From: Pelargonium cotyledonis
Taxonomy: Eukaryota > Streptophyta > Magnoliopsida > Geraniales > Geraniaceae
Assembly (NCBI GenBank): GCA_036897625.1
Contig: JAYMTA010000345.1
Span: forward strand, 1-30,821
Direction: 5' to 3'
DNA: 30,821 bases
Under the pieces are notes generated by a model. The model worked only from the letters and a program-made list of their open reading frames with translations, ran no database searches and was not told the DNA's origin. This document shows positions 1 through 10,736 of the stretch, in pieces (positions within the stretch are counted from its first letter, which is position 1; every line of letters begins with the position of its first letter). The position numbers and the translations under genes are program-made.

Positions 1-12
1 ATATATATATAT
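1..12. repeat. AT dinucleotide microsatellite
   Basis: Six AT units at the window edge. The tract may continue outside the window. Confidence 0.8.
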
Positions 13-171
13 GTATATTTTAAACGGATCATCAACTTTTGTTCTAGGACTCAAAGTGGTCTATACCGTCAACAACCTATAAATTTGATGTTAATATGGG
101 CTAGTTTTTTGCAACAAGGGCACCCTCGCATCCTCATATATCTTCCATGTCCAAGGTGCATGCGCAAGGCC

Positions 172-361
172 TTCCAAGCACTCGTTTGCACATTTTCCCC
201 ATAATAACTCCATAATTGATATCGTTCCGTTGACTTTCAAGCACTCGTTTGCAATTTTTCCTATAATTACTCCATAATTGATATCGTCCCGCTGACTTCC
301 AAGCACTCGTTTGCACATTTTCCCCATAATTACTCTATAACTGAGATTGTTTTGCTGACTT
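172..361. repeat. Three-copy 62-63 bp tandem repeat
   Basis: The phrase CAAGCACTCGTTTGCA recurs at about 175, 238 and 300 (the second copy differs slightly after it). Each is followed by a similar block with CATTTTCCCCATAAT-like and CTCCATAATTGATATCGT-like segments and ends in a TTGACTT/CTGACTT phrase. The period is 63 then 62 bp, and the third copy is the most diverged. Open frames across it on the minus strand have no recognisable domain and look like a by-product of the repeat. Confidence 0.85.
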
Positions 362-362
362 C

Positions 363-1025
363 CCTTTTGGTGTGAACGGCTCATTTTCAGCCGAAAAAGA
401 TAATAAAATGTTTGCATACACAAGAACTACCGTCGAATCTAAAAAACTTGAATAAATGCGAAAATATTTGAGACAAGTATTTTTAAGGATCAATTTGAAT
501 AATTACTAGTTGTATAAGTGATTACACCTTGCATATCATGTATTAACATGAATTACAAGATATATATAAAAAAGTAACCAATTTCAGTTCATACAATACT
601 ATAAATTTTCCAACAATGGTATACCAAAGCATCTAATCCCACTAAATACTCCCAAAAAAAAAAATCAGTTATTCTTCTAATACAAAACTAGCTGACTTTC
701 ACTAAAGTACAAGTTTGTTTCAAATGAATGAATCTTATCTGTCACAACATTACAAAGATTCATAATGTAAAAAACTAGAAAAATATTTTCCCTGATTTAT
801 TAAATTATCCAACAAAAGATACAAAAACATTAATTACTTCCACATTAATTACTCAACAATTAATACCATCACATATTGACTTGCTACCATTTACTCCACA
901 CTAAGTTCATGAATCCAATGCTAATCAGCCTTTAAATACACCAATATTGTTCTTGCTTTCTCTTCATTGTGTGTGTGATCAAATCTTCATCTCTAGCTCT
1001 CACTCTTCACAATCACTTCAACAAA
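363..1025. other. AT-rich upstream region of the pectinesterase gene
   Basis: No coding signal is seen on either strand. The stretch has several TTAATTA/ATTAATTACT phrases near 830-870. A weak TATA-like TTTAAATAC at about 931-939 would place transcription start near 965, about 60 nt before the chosen ATG. The promoter assignment is inference. Confidence 0.4.
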
Positions 1026-3371
1026 ATGCATAATTTCACTAATCTCCTTCTTGTTTTGCTTCTCATCTACTTCTTCTTTGGCTTCTCTCAATCAAGACCT
1101 ATCTCACAATCTCTGGTTTCAAGAACCATTACTGTTGATCAGTCAGGACATGGTGATTTCACCACAGTGCAGCAAGCCATTGATTCCGTCCCATCAAACA
1201 ACAAGGATTGGATACAAATCAATGTCAAAGCCGGAGTATATAAGTAAATCAACATTGCTTAATCTTTAAATCGTTTTTAAACATTCGTGTAGGTGAAGTT
1301 GTGCAAGTGTTTTCTCATGTAGTTGAGGTGACGCCTGATCAGAGGTCATATTTGTATATCATCAGCGATCAGGATGTTTCACATGAGGAATCACATGTAT
1401 AGCTTTACTTGGAATTTATTTTTCTTTCTTTTCAATTGATTGCACATTTTGTACATGTTTTGATGTGCTGTTGATTTTGTACAATTTTTTGCATGGTTAG
1501 TGAAAAGGTCCAAGTCCCTCAAGATAGACCATTCATAGCTCTTGTGGGAGAGAGTAGAGACAACACTATGATTCAATGGGGAGATTATGGAAATCCAATT
1601 GACAGCACTACTTTTACAATCTATGCAGAAAATTTTGTAGCAAAAAATATTGGATTCAAGGTAATGTGGTTGACAACTATTAGCTCAAATGATTCTATGG
1701 TTTGATTTTTATTTTTTTTATTTAATTCTTAGATCGGTTCATTCTGATTACTAAAACGTTGTTTATTTATCTGATGATTGTTGTTATTGTCGTCGCAGAA
1801 TACATACAACAAATTGATACCCCGAGGAAGGAACGGACCAATTACATGGGCACCTGCAACTCTAATAGGAGCGGACAAAGCTTCTTTCTATCGTTGTGCC
1901 TTCAGTGGTTTGCAAGACACGTTGACAGACTCTAAAGGTCGACACTATTTCGAGTCTTGCTTTATTGAAGGTGCAATTGATTTTATTTGGGGCGGCGGAC
2001 AATCCATTTATCAGGTAAGAATGGAAAGTTATATGTTAAAAATAGGAATAGCATTTGAAGTTGATTGGTGAGCAATGATTAAATGAATGGTACATAAAGT
2101 CTATACGTAATAAATAAAAAAGGTTTTTTTTATTCAGCAAAAGGTACCAAATTTTATTGAAATTTTCCAAGAATGAAAACATGGTACATACACCTAAGAA
2201 AGAAAAGCAAAAGCAATAAGCAAAAATGAAGATGAGAACTACCTGAATGAGTCGTACAAAGATGAGTCAGCGGTGCCCTTGAGATTGACCAAGACCATGA
2301 AGGGAGGCGTGTTTTTTTTTTTTTTTTTAAATTATTTTGTCTTTGACAATGAATCGGAAGCAAGTTTTTAGAATGCATTGATTTCGAGCTAACCAAATGT
2401 GCCAAAGCACAAAATGGCATATAACGTCCGAAGCTTTTGGAACAATGTCCGGTAGTAATGATCTACATTGAACCAAAGTACATATCTGACAAAGGGGCGC
2501 TCCTCGGGAGCGCCCTGCCATATCAGAACAAGGCTCCAAATAAACTGTTCATGTCATAGAGTTCCTTGAGCAGATGACCCTCGGGTCCCAATAGGGTCAA
2601 ACTGAGAGATTTACAAATATCCCAAGTTTTGTTATTGAATAAATTTATATAAATGGTTTTATTTGAATCGGACCAAATCGCTTGATAAAGTGAAGGACGG
2701 GAGAGAAGACTGCTAAATATATTTGGAATGAATTTGGTTCATACCAATTGGCCCGAATTTGAAGCAATTAAACCAATTGGTTCGACTCAGTTTTGAAAGT
2801 ATTGGATAGGACCTGGTTATTGAGTAACAAAGAGAAAAATTAAGCTTCTTGTTGTAATTTTTTTTTGTGCAGGATTGTCAAATAAACTTACTTGGATCAG
2901 TTCTAGATGGTCGGACTTACATTACAGCACAAGCTCGAAAAAGCGAAGATGACAAAAGTGGTTTTGTATTCAACTCCGGATCCATTGAAGGGAAAGGCGC
3001 TGCATATCTCGGAAGAGCCTATTTTCAATATTCAAGAGTATTGTTTCATGGGACAGAATTGTCAAATGTTGTTGTCCCCGAAGGATGGGACCCGTCGTTA
3101 TACGCGGGGAAAGAGTAAGATTTTATTTTTTGTCGCCAATTTTCAACATTTTTCTTACAATAAGATTGAATCTAAGTTATTTAACATCGATTTATGTAGA
3201 GGACCAATAACTTATTCAGAAGATAGTTGCAAGGGCCCGGGAGCAGACATGTCCAAGAGGGTGACATGGGAAAAGAAGTTGACCCCCAAGGAGTGGAATA
3301 TGTTCACAAATGTCGCGAGTTTCATAAACCAAGACGGGTGGTTGGAGAGACAACCTAAACCTCTATTTTAG
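1026..3371 (+). CDS. Pectinesterase (pectin methylesterase), type without pro-region
   Basis: A family CE8 enzyme that removes methyl esters from cell-wall homogalacturonan. Exons: 1026-1243, 1501-1660, 1799-2014, 2873-3114, 3200-3371; the phases agree and give 335 aa. Residues 1-23 form a hydrophobic signal peptide (LLLVLLLIYFFFGF), so secretion is expected. An in-frame Met at 969 is possible, but it would put 19 polar residues before the signal. The mature part starts directly with the catalytic beta-helix domain, with no PMEI pro-domain. Visible motifs are GVYNEKV (71-77), GLQDTL (163-168, Gln165, Asp166), GAIDFIWG (184-191, Asp187) and LGRAY (244-248, Arg246). The position expected to hold the first catalytic Gln (22 residues before Gln165) is Trp143, and the usual LGRPW Trp is Tyr248. 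Activity is therefore uncertain. It could be a divergent active esterase or a non-catalytic pectin-binding homologue. Intron 3 (858 bp) holds a LINE-like fragment. Confidence 0.9.
2124..2600 (-). mobile_element. LINE-like (non-LTR) retrotransposon 3' fragment in pectinesterase intron 3
   Basis: Read on the minus strand, 2539-2327 encodes a phrase ending ICHFVLWHIWLARNQ. This resembles the zf-RVT/RNase H region (WxIWxxRN motif) near the C terminus of plant LINE ORF2 proteins. A T8 run on the + strand (2124-2131) would be the poly(A) tail, preceded on the minus strand by an AATAAA at 2158-2153. Frames are broken and there is an internal T18-type run at about 2311-2328, so this is an old, 5'-truncated copy. 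The upstream boundary (about 2600) is a guess, and no target duplication was found. Confidence 0.5.
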
Positions 3372-3531
3372 TACCACAAAATTTCGGATACACACAAGTT
3401 CGGATTAATATGTTTTATACCGCATAGTTTTATCCATAGTAGTTCTTTCTTTTATTTTACCTTTTTTTTGTAGCTTTTTTTTCCTATGTACTAAACCGAT
3501 AAACTATTGAAGGGAATGAAAGAAACTTCTT

Positions 3532-3708
3532 GTTCCCTACGAGATGACGCAATGGTCAAGACACACATTTTCATGTGAGAGGTCGTGAGTTCTAATCTCA
3601 TTACGGCGAGTGGGGTTGAGTTTTTGGTTTATAGGGGAGAACTACCCCTATTATGTAGTTCAATTAGTTAGTTTTATTTTTGAGAAAAAAAAACAATAAA
3701 AATAAAAA
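3532..3708 (+). mobile_element. tRNA-derived SINE with 14 bp target-site duplications
   Basis: A 177 bp insertion flanked by perfect direct repeats GAAAGAAACTTCTT at 3518-3531 and 3709-3722. The body has a Pol III box A-like GACGCAATGGTC near its 5' end and a box B-like GGTCGTGAGTTCTAATCTC about 40 bp further on, as in tRNA-derived SINEs. It ends in an A-rich tail (about 3685-3708). It sits about 160 bp downstream of the pectinesterase stop codon, so it may lie in or near that gene's 3' UTR. Confidence 0.82.
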
Positions 3709-3856
3709 GAAAGAAACTTCTTTAAATATGACTTCACAAAACCTTCCTTAAAAAGAAATGACTTCACAGAACCAAAAACAAACCAATAAACTATGGAATG
3801 AAAATCCTTTCAAAAAAACTATGGAATGAAAATAGATTATTTCGTGTTAATATTTA

Positions 3857-4119
3857 CTCCCTCCGTCCCAAAATGAGTATCTTGTTTGTCTAATTTTTTT
3901 GTCCCAAAATGAGTGTTTTGTTTCTATTTGTATGTTATTAAATTAGTGTTCTTCCCATATTACCTTTATCACTTATGCACATGGACAAATCTGCACATGG
4001 TGCACATGGGGTGCACATGGGAAAAGTGAGGGTTATATTGGAAACACACTAAATTATCTTATAATTCTTAATTTTTGCAAAAAAATGAAAACAAGACACT
4101 CATTTTGAGACGGATGGAG
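3857..4119. mobile_element. Stowaway-type MITE, copy 1
   Basis: A 263 bp element bounded by CTCCCTCCGTCCCAAAATGAG on the left and the inverse (CTCATTTTGAGACGGATGGAG) on the right. TA dinucleotides lie on both sides (3855-3856, 4120-4121). The CTCCCTCCGTCCC terminus is the classic Stowaway (Tc1/mariner) end. The left TIR is partly repeated at 3901-3920 (GTCCCAAAATGAGTGTTTTG). Inside, TGCACATGG-type units occur several times in a row (3976-4020). A second, inverted copy lies at 30685. Confidence 0.85.
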
Positions 4120-4138
4120 TATTTGATATGATATTTAT

Positions 4139-4575
4139 TTGATCAATACTCTGTGTGTTGTTTCATGGGACAAATATGGAAATTTCTAGGAAATGAGTAA
4201 GATTTTTTGCCGGTTTTTAACTTGTTTTCATTATAATGAGATGGAATTTAAAGTTCTTTGCCTTCGATTCGCGCAGAGGACCGATAACTTATTCAGAGGA
4301 TCGTTGCACAAGTGCAGGATCGGAGAAGTTCTAGGCTAGGGTTAAGAGACAAAGTCTTTTTTCTAAACATTATTAGTTTTTTGTTCAAGTTTGTATATAT
4401 TCGTCTTGTAAATGTTCCTTAGGTCGTTGCAAGAAAGGATTCTGGTACCTTTCTGTATATAAAAAAAAATCCCAGGTAATTTATGTTTTTGTTTACTTAT
4501 TTTGTTGTGGCTTTTGTTTTATGTCCTAAAAAAGAGAAAACTATCGAATGTGATGAAAAAAGTTACTTCAATGCA
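4139..4575 (+). pseudogene. Degenerate copy of the pectinesterase 3' end
   Basis: Matches the intact gene from the end of exon 4 through intron 4 into exon 5 and probably the 3' UTR. TTGTTTCATGGGACA at 4159 matches the same string near 3041. GAGTAAGATTTT...GCCGGTTTTTAAC corresponds to intron 4. CAGAGGACCGATAACTTATTCAGAGGAT at about 4274-4301 corresponds to the exon 5 start (GPITYSED). The reading then diverges and stops at 4333 (...GSEKF, stop). Most of exon 4 and exons 1-3 are missing. ACTATCGAATGTGATGAAA near 4540 resembles the 3' flank of the intact gene at about 3502. This is a tandem-duplication relic and is not expected to encode an enzyme. Confidence 0.75.
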
Positions 4576-5500
4576 ACATAAGAAGAAAGATTCAATTTAT
4601 TCCTATCATTTGTATTTGAATTCAAAATTTTCTTGAAACTATGTTTACTTAAGAATGATCTTGAGTGACACTTTTTGAAAATCATAGTTTTATAGTAGTC
4701 AATTGTATCTCTCTTTGCCGTTTTGAGAGTCCAATAGTTTTCTTTTTCAGTTATAATTGTTCTAGAATTCAGAACGACGACACTCTCTTAGATTTGCATA
4801 TAGCAAAATTGCGGTCTTTTTCATTCTAATATCGAGCCTTGCTTTGATAGCAAGTTAGAGTTTTGTTAGATTTTGCATATTTACGACATACATTCGCAGT
4901 ATAATTTTTGGTTGACGTTCAGGACAGCAAGCTACAATTGCAGAGAAGGAGAAGGAGGCTTGGAAGGTGGTGATCTGGTCAGAGTCATCGGATTAGACTT
5001 CTAGTTTGCTGTAGGACCAGATGACATACATGATGGTGACGAGAAACGGTTGGCAGAGCACTTCACGTGGTCGACTTAAACTTCAAGTGCAATTGTTGTC
5101 AGCTGTTCGTGCTATTCAAGCTGGATAGGATGATTTTAGTTTCTTCAATTTGATTATTCAAGTTGATAAGAAAAAAATTCAGTGTCTTTTGTTTGATCAT
5201 TCATGATGCTTTAGTCATTATGGTTCATCATAGTTTTCTATTTTCGGATTGATCTACGAACCGAGTGACCAACAGTTTTCTATTCATGTTAGGTTTATTC
5301 AACCCACGATTCAAAAATCCGACCCGAGCCGAATTAACACCCCCACTAATCTCAAAAGAAGTCTTGCACAAGTTGGTAACAAATTGTGGCTACAAATTTG
5401 TAGGTTGAGAATCATAGTGCAACTTGGCAAGCTTCAACTCCATTTGCTGTCTCTTCCAATAGGACCCACAAAAAATCATATAATAAAACAGCTTATGTGT
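4576..5500. other. Intergenic region, no gene recognised
   Basis: The stretch 4921-5130 is less AT-rich than its surroundings, but every frame is soon stopped and no family is recognisable. Around 5300-5335 the phrase ATCCGACCCGAGCCGAATTA followed by ACACCCCCAC resembles text common in plant DNA transposon and LTR remnants (GACCCGAATTGACACCCCTA-like). That is a weak call. Confidence 0.4.
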
Positions 5501-5688
5501 CACTAAAACTTAGGGCCGCACATTTCTCAATTCTCTTTCTGTTCTGAATCATCCGCCGATTTGGCGGACTCTCAGAAAATCACTACACTAACAGATAAGG
5601 AACCGATCCTCTGTCTCTGGTTCTCAAGCTCTCATTTTTACCATAAGCCCGAGATTTTTTCTTGCTGTTTTCTCTATAGCTGTCTCTA

Positions 5689-5986
5689 ATGAGCTCCAAT
5701 CCAGATACAATTCACTGACCCAATAACCCAATTTTTGTGTGTGGAGATTTTGAGAGATTTTTGAAAATTTTGAGTCTGCATGTTTAGGCAACAATCCGGG
5801 TCGTCGTCCTTCAGGTTTTGGTACTTGAAGCAATTGGAGCAACCATGTCCATGGCTCTGGTCACCATTGCTCATCACCCACTATCTTCGTCTGCTGTGTT
5901 TAGATTCGCTCTCCGTCAAGTTTCTGGTCTCTCGTCACCGCCTTCCTCTCGAATACGCCATCGCTTCTCTTCTCGCCGATGGCTGA
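5689..5986 (+). promoter_or_regulatory. Possible upstream ORFs in the IREG3 leader
   Basis: If transcription starts near 5520-5600, two AUGs precede the main start. The first gives a 9-codon ORF at 5689-5718. The second, at 5780, opens a 68-codon frame ending at 5986 that overlaps the main ATG (5845) in another frame. Overlapping uORFs usually lower translation of the main frame. The true 5' end of the mRNA cannot be seen, so this is conditional. Confidence 0.4.
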
Positions 5987-8900
5987 ACTGTTCCAATTAT
6001 GCTTTCAGGTTTTTCTATCTTATCCGTTTTTGTTTGCTGAGTAACTAATTGGGTGGGAAAATTAGTGAAAAAGTTTGAATTTTTAGGTGGATTGTGGTGG
6101 AAAATGAAGATGGGAGAAGGAAAAGTTTGAGTGTGTTTTTGGGTAATGTGTGGAATTTGAGGCTATTGCTCTACTGGGCACGTGACTGTTGTTTGGTTAG
6201 TTGAGTTTCTAATTCTGTTTGCTTGGTGAGAAAACTAATGGCTCGATTTGGAACTGTTGAATTTGGAAATTACTTGTTTGTTAGGCTATTTGAGTTTCTG
6301 GTTCTTTTTTCGGTTTATGCTCTGTTTGTTTGATTATGGATGTTAGGATTGAACTGTGAAGTAGATTAGCAAACTTGTTTAGCTAGTATGATTGTTCTCT
6401 TACCCACCTGAACAGAGTGTGACTCATGAAGCCAATTTCACAGCTATTATTTGATTTTTGACAGTTTCTAGATAATCAGTTTGCTCCATTTTGGCCTGTT
6501 GAAATTCGAATTGTCTGGCCTACCTTGTTGAATGCATTGGGATTGTGACTAGAATTTTAATTTGGACACTAAAAGAGTTGTTAATGGATTTGAAACTTAA
6601 TTTGATTTGTTTTCGCTTACTTTGATACTAGAGTAACTAAACCAAGAAGTGAATTTAGAGGTTAATTTCTGCGGACAAGAGAAAAAATAAAGTTTGTTCA
6701 ACTGTTATTTTTTTAATATATATATTGTAATCTTCTCATGCTTCTGTGTTAAGGAAATTATAGAGGCAGTACCTGGCAGTGACATATTAATTGGCAGACC
6801 TTTAGAACTCATCTATTATCTGGAACCTTTTTCATTTTCAGTAATGCGTATAATTTATGACTCAGTGATTTTCTTTTCTTATTTCTGGTCATAGGTTTGA
6901 AAACTTCAGTTCTAGATGTTCAATAACAAATACTGACGTACCCTTCAATCATGTCGCCACTGAGGAGGAGTTTGAAGAAGATATTTTAGCTTGTGAAAAT
7001 GATTGTCCGGTCTCGACTGTCCATCGCCTATGTGATGTACTTGAGACTGAACCCTTGACTTTGCTGACTGGAAGCACTTATGTGGATAGTCTTTTAACAA
7101 TATTGCCCGTAGGTTCTTCCCTCTAGTTTGTTAGTTCATTTCTTCTGGAAAATATCTTATCAATTATATATATTTCTGTGCTTCTTTGACTTTCTATCCT
7201 CTCATTCACCTATCTGTTGTTTTTAGGTTTTGTCAGAAGAAGAGCAAAATGTTCTTGCTGCAACGCCAGCCCATCCAGCCGGATTGTATGGTAAGAGTAG
7301 AGACAAGTAACTTGGATTAAGTTTATTGGACGATTCATATATTGATAAGTTGCTGTGTAGTATTGTTGTTACTTATTCTTCATTGGGCTAAGAAAATGTT
7401 GATGCTGTAACCCTGTGTTGTCATTTCATATTTCTCCTTATCACAATATCATTTACTCACTCTAATGAAAGGCTCTAATAGCAACTACAATTTATTTCAG
7501 CTCTCTATGCTAGTTGCTTAGCCGGGAATCTGGTGGAACAGCTGTGGAATTTTGCTTGGCCTTCTGCTATTGCATTGCTTCATCCGAGCCTTCTTCCAGT
7601 AGCAGTCATCGGTTTCTTTGCTAAGGTTGCAATTTATCTTCTTAAAATTTGTTAAGCACGTAGAATAAGTTGTATGAGAGCTACTTTCTAACAATTTCCA
7701 TGCTAACCAGATTGCAATTATCGTTGGAGGTCCTTTAGTCGGCAAACTTATGGATCATTTTCCAAGAGTACCGGCGTATAATTGTTTGAATACAATCCAG
7801 GTGACTGTTAATTTAGATCCAAATTGTACCGATGGCCATTCTTCATGAGTTTTCACTTGCTAACTCTTTTGTTTCTGCCAGGCAGTTGCACAGCTGTTAT
7901 CTGCTGCAATGATAATTCATGCACATTCCATTCCTCCTACTTCAGCGTCGTCCGTGCTTCTTGCTCCCTGGTTTATTGTACTAGTGTTAGCCGGGGCTGT
8001 CGAGAGGTTATCTGGAGTGGCATTAGGGGTTGCTATGGAGCGAGATTGGGTTGTTCTGGTATTGCTATCTTGCTCATTCTTTTCCAACTTATGTATTGTG
8101 CTGTGCTTGTCTTCTCTGGAAATTTTAAGTGTGTCCTTAACTAGAGTTTTCATGTGTTCAGTTAGCAGGGATAAATAGGCCAGTCGCACTTGCGCAAGCA
8201 AATGCCATTCTTAGTCGAATTGATCTTCTCTGTGAGGTGTTCGCTAAATTTATGCCCTTCTGTAATTTCAACTGAATAATCTGTTAAATTTCATATTCGT
8301 TGAACCGCATATAAAATTGGTAACTTATATGTTTATCTTTACAACTATTACAGATAGCTGGAGCATCACTTTTCGGAATTCTTCTCTCCAAGTATGACCC
8401 AGTTACTTGCTTGAAGATCGCTTCTGTGCTGATGATGTTGTCATTGCCTGTCGCGGTAACTATTATCCTTTGCTTTTGTTTCTAAATAACCCATGGCATT
8501 TTTATATTTTCATCTTGTTTCTCAGGTCGGTTTCACATGCTTAACCAACAAGCTTTCTACTGGGGTTCTTGAACGTGCTAAATCATATACTTGTGGCAGA
8601 ACAGTCAAAGAAGGAGCGTTGCCTGATGATGCTGACAATATTGGCAAGTTCGATTTTGTTTTCTTGTGTGGTTTACTATATATATATGTATATATATCCT
8701 TATTCTTATTTGCTGATTGTATCTTTTGGTTACAAGCAGATGTTGGCATTGAAGCTATCAAGCATGGGTGGAAAGAATACATGCAACAGCCAGTTCTCCC
8801 TGCAAGCTTGGCCTATGTGCTTCTCTACTTCAATTGTGTCCTTGCTCCCGGCAGTTTGATGACAGCTTTTCTAACTCAGCGCGGTAATTCCAAATTACTT

Positions 8901-10736
8901 TCTTTTCATTTTATAAATTTTGGGAATCTCTCCATGAGACCTCTAGACCAGTTAGGTTCAGGCCCAAGTTTTCATGTCCGGGTGGGATTAAGACGCTAAG
9001 AGAGTATCTACCAGTGCTAGGTAGTAAACTCAATACATATTAATTGGGCATTCTAGTTGATGCAAGAGATGGGTTCCACTGGGTGCTGACAGTGATGTCA
9101 ATGGATTGGGGTGAAATTCTCAGTCCTGAGTGAACGAGCCAATGAACAAGGCCACATGGCTTTGCCGTGTTCCTAGGCTGTATTTTTGTATTCCGAGCTC
9201 GTTTGAGGGATGTTTTGGTCATTTTAAATTTATAGGATTTTTCTTGAATTTTTTAGTTCAAGTTTATTTTCGGTTGGAATTTGGGGTAGGGGTTAATGGG
9301 TTATAAATAGCTGCTGCGCAACTTCTTTGGAGGTTATTTAAGCTTATGTATGATTTCGAGTTTTAGAAGAGATTCAGGGTTTCTCTGTTCTTGTGCTTCA
9401 GCTGTCATTTCGAGTCAGATTTGCATCACTAGCTTTGTTGGATCCACAGAGATTTTTTCTCTACACTTGATCCAATGAACTATCAGAAAGATTTATTATC
9501 TTCTTCTGCAAGCAAAATCCTTTCAACAGCTTTTCTTGGGTACTCGACTCTTCTTCACAATAAAATCTGAATTTGTTTTAACAGGTTTGAACCCGTCCAT
9601 TATCGGTGGATTTAGTGGACTATGTGCTTTCATGGGTGTGGCAGCAACATTTGCATCTGCAAGATTGGTCAGGCATTTCGGTATTTTAAAGGTTGCTTCT
9701 TTTGTCTTCCTTTTCTGCTATGTTCAACTAAAGTGACCTAGTCATGTTCTGATGCCTATGAACTCATTTATCAGGCCGGAGCTGTTGGATTGATATTTCA
9801 AGCTTCACTTTTAACCTTAGCTGTTGGAGTGTTTTGGACTGTATCTCTTTCCCGGCAAAGCCTGCTGCTTGTCTTTTTGTCTTTGATTGTAAGTAGCATC
9901 TTTCTGTTCATACTTTTAGAGTAAATCAACTGCGCTGTTATGGTTATTTGGCTATGACAATTCTAACAAATTTGGAGATAACACATCGGCATATGTTAGT
10001 AACAGTATACATTGGTAATATAGCAATGCTCAAAACGTTAGGAATGAGAATCAAGAATCAGAATGGGAATGAGATTCTCATTTTACATGTTTGGATTGAG
10101 ATTTTTTGGTCATAAGAATGGCTCTGGAATTCCAAAATTTTCAATTCAAATGGTAACTAAGTGTGAAACTATGAGATATGATACACATGGGAAAAAAACG
10201 GGAAACGAATGTCAAAGTTTTTGTGAAATTGCGATCCTCTTTTCATTTTCACTCTCAACTCTAAATCTTATAAATTCATATTTAAGCTCAACTCTCCTGT
10301 ACTTGACCCTAATATGGCTCAACAAAACATAACACCTAGAAATATCTCGCAAGGACCTCTCATTTTGTAACATACAAAAGAAAGAAGCTCATAGTTTACT
10401 TGCAACGTTAAAAGGTTAATGTGCTTCCATGTGCAGGTACTATCGAGGTTGGGACACATGTCTTATGATGTCGTGGGGAACCAGATTCTTCAAATCGGGA
10501 TCCCATCATCTAAAGTGAACCTTATTGGAGCAACAGAGGTTTCTTTTGCAAGTTTGGCAGAGTCTATAATGTTGGGAGTTGCAATAATTGCAAATGATGT
10601 CACTCATTTCAAGTTTCTAGTTATGTTATCGCTTCTATCGGTGGTTGGAGCAGCATGGTTGTTTTGCCGGTGGTTGTTGAATCCAACACTAGAACAAAGA
10701 ATCCTTTTCTCTTTTCATCCCCTGTTTAGTTCCTAA
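5845..10736 (+). CDS. IREG3: Ferroportin-like transporter IREG3/MAR1 (SLC40 family, plastid/mitochondrial)
   Basis: Multi-pass SLC40A1 family protein. The Arabidopsis member (IREG3/MAR1) is in the plastid and mitochondrial membranes, affects iron homeostasis, and admits aminoglycoside antibiotics. Exons: 5845-6008, 6895-7108, 7227-7290, 7501-7625, 7711-7800, 7882-8058, 8162-8236, 8354-8455, 8526-8643, 8740-8883, 9585-9691, 9775-9888, 10437-10736. All phases join to 597 aa, about the length I recall for the Arabidopsis protein. Exon 1 encodes a Ser/Arg-rich, acid-poor N terminus ending near RHRFSSRRW, consistent with a transit peptide. Hydrophobic segments start with [20 protein letters not shown] in exons 3-4. 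The C-terminal [17 protein letters not shown] and [15 protein letters not shown] segments are typical of the plant IREG3 branch. Intron 9 starts with GC instead of GT (8644-8645). Intron 10 (701 bp) and intron 12 (548 bp) are long. No disabling change is seen. Confidence 0.93.
10020..10150. repeat. Probable transposon-derived repeat in IREG3 intron 12
   Basis: Contains overlapping GAATGAGAATC/GAATGGGAATGAGATTC phrases and a near-palindrome AATGAGATTCTCATT at about 10069. Such (G)GAATGAGAATC-rich text is common in small plant DNA transposons. No terminal repeats or target duplication were defined, so the limits are approximate. Confidence 0.3.

Noticed and set aside
969..1025. Upstream in-frame Met for the pectinesterase
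   Set aside because: It would place 19 residues before the hydrophobic signal core. The Met at 1026 puts the signal peptide at the N terminus.
8884..9584. Possible transposon in IREG3 intron 10
   Set aside because: The intron is long, but no inverted ends, target duplication or coding remnant could be identified.
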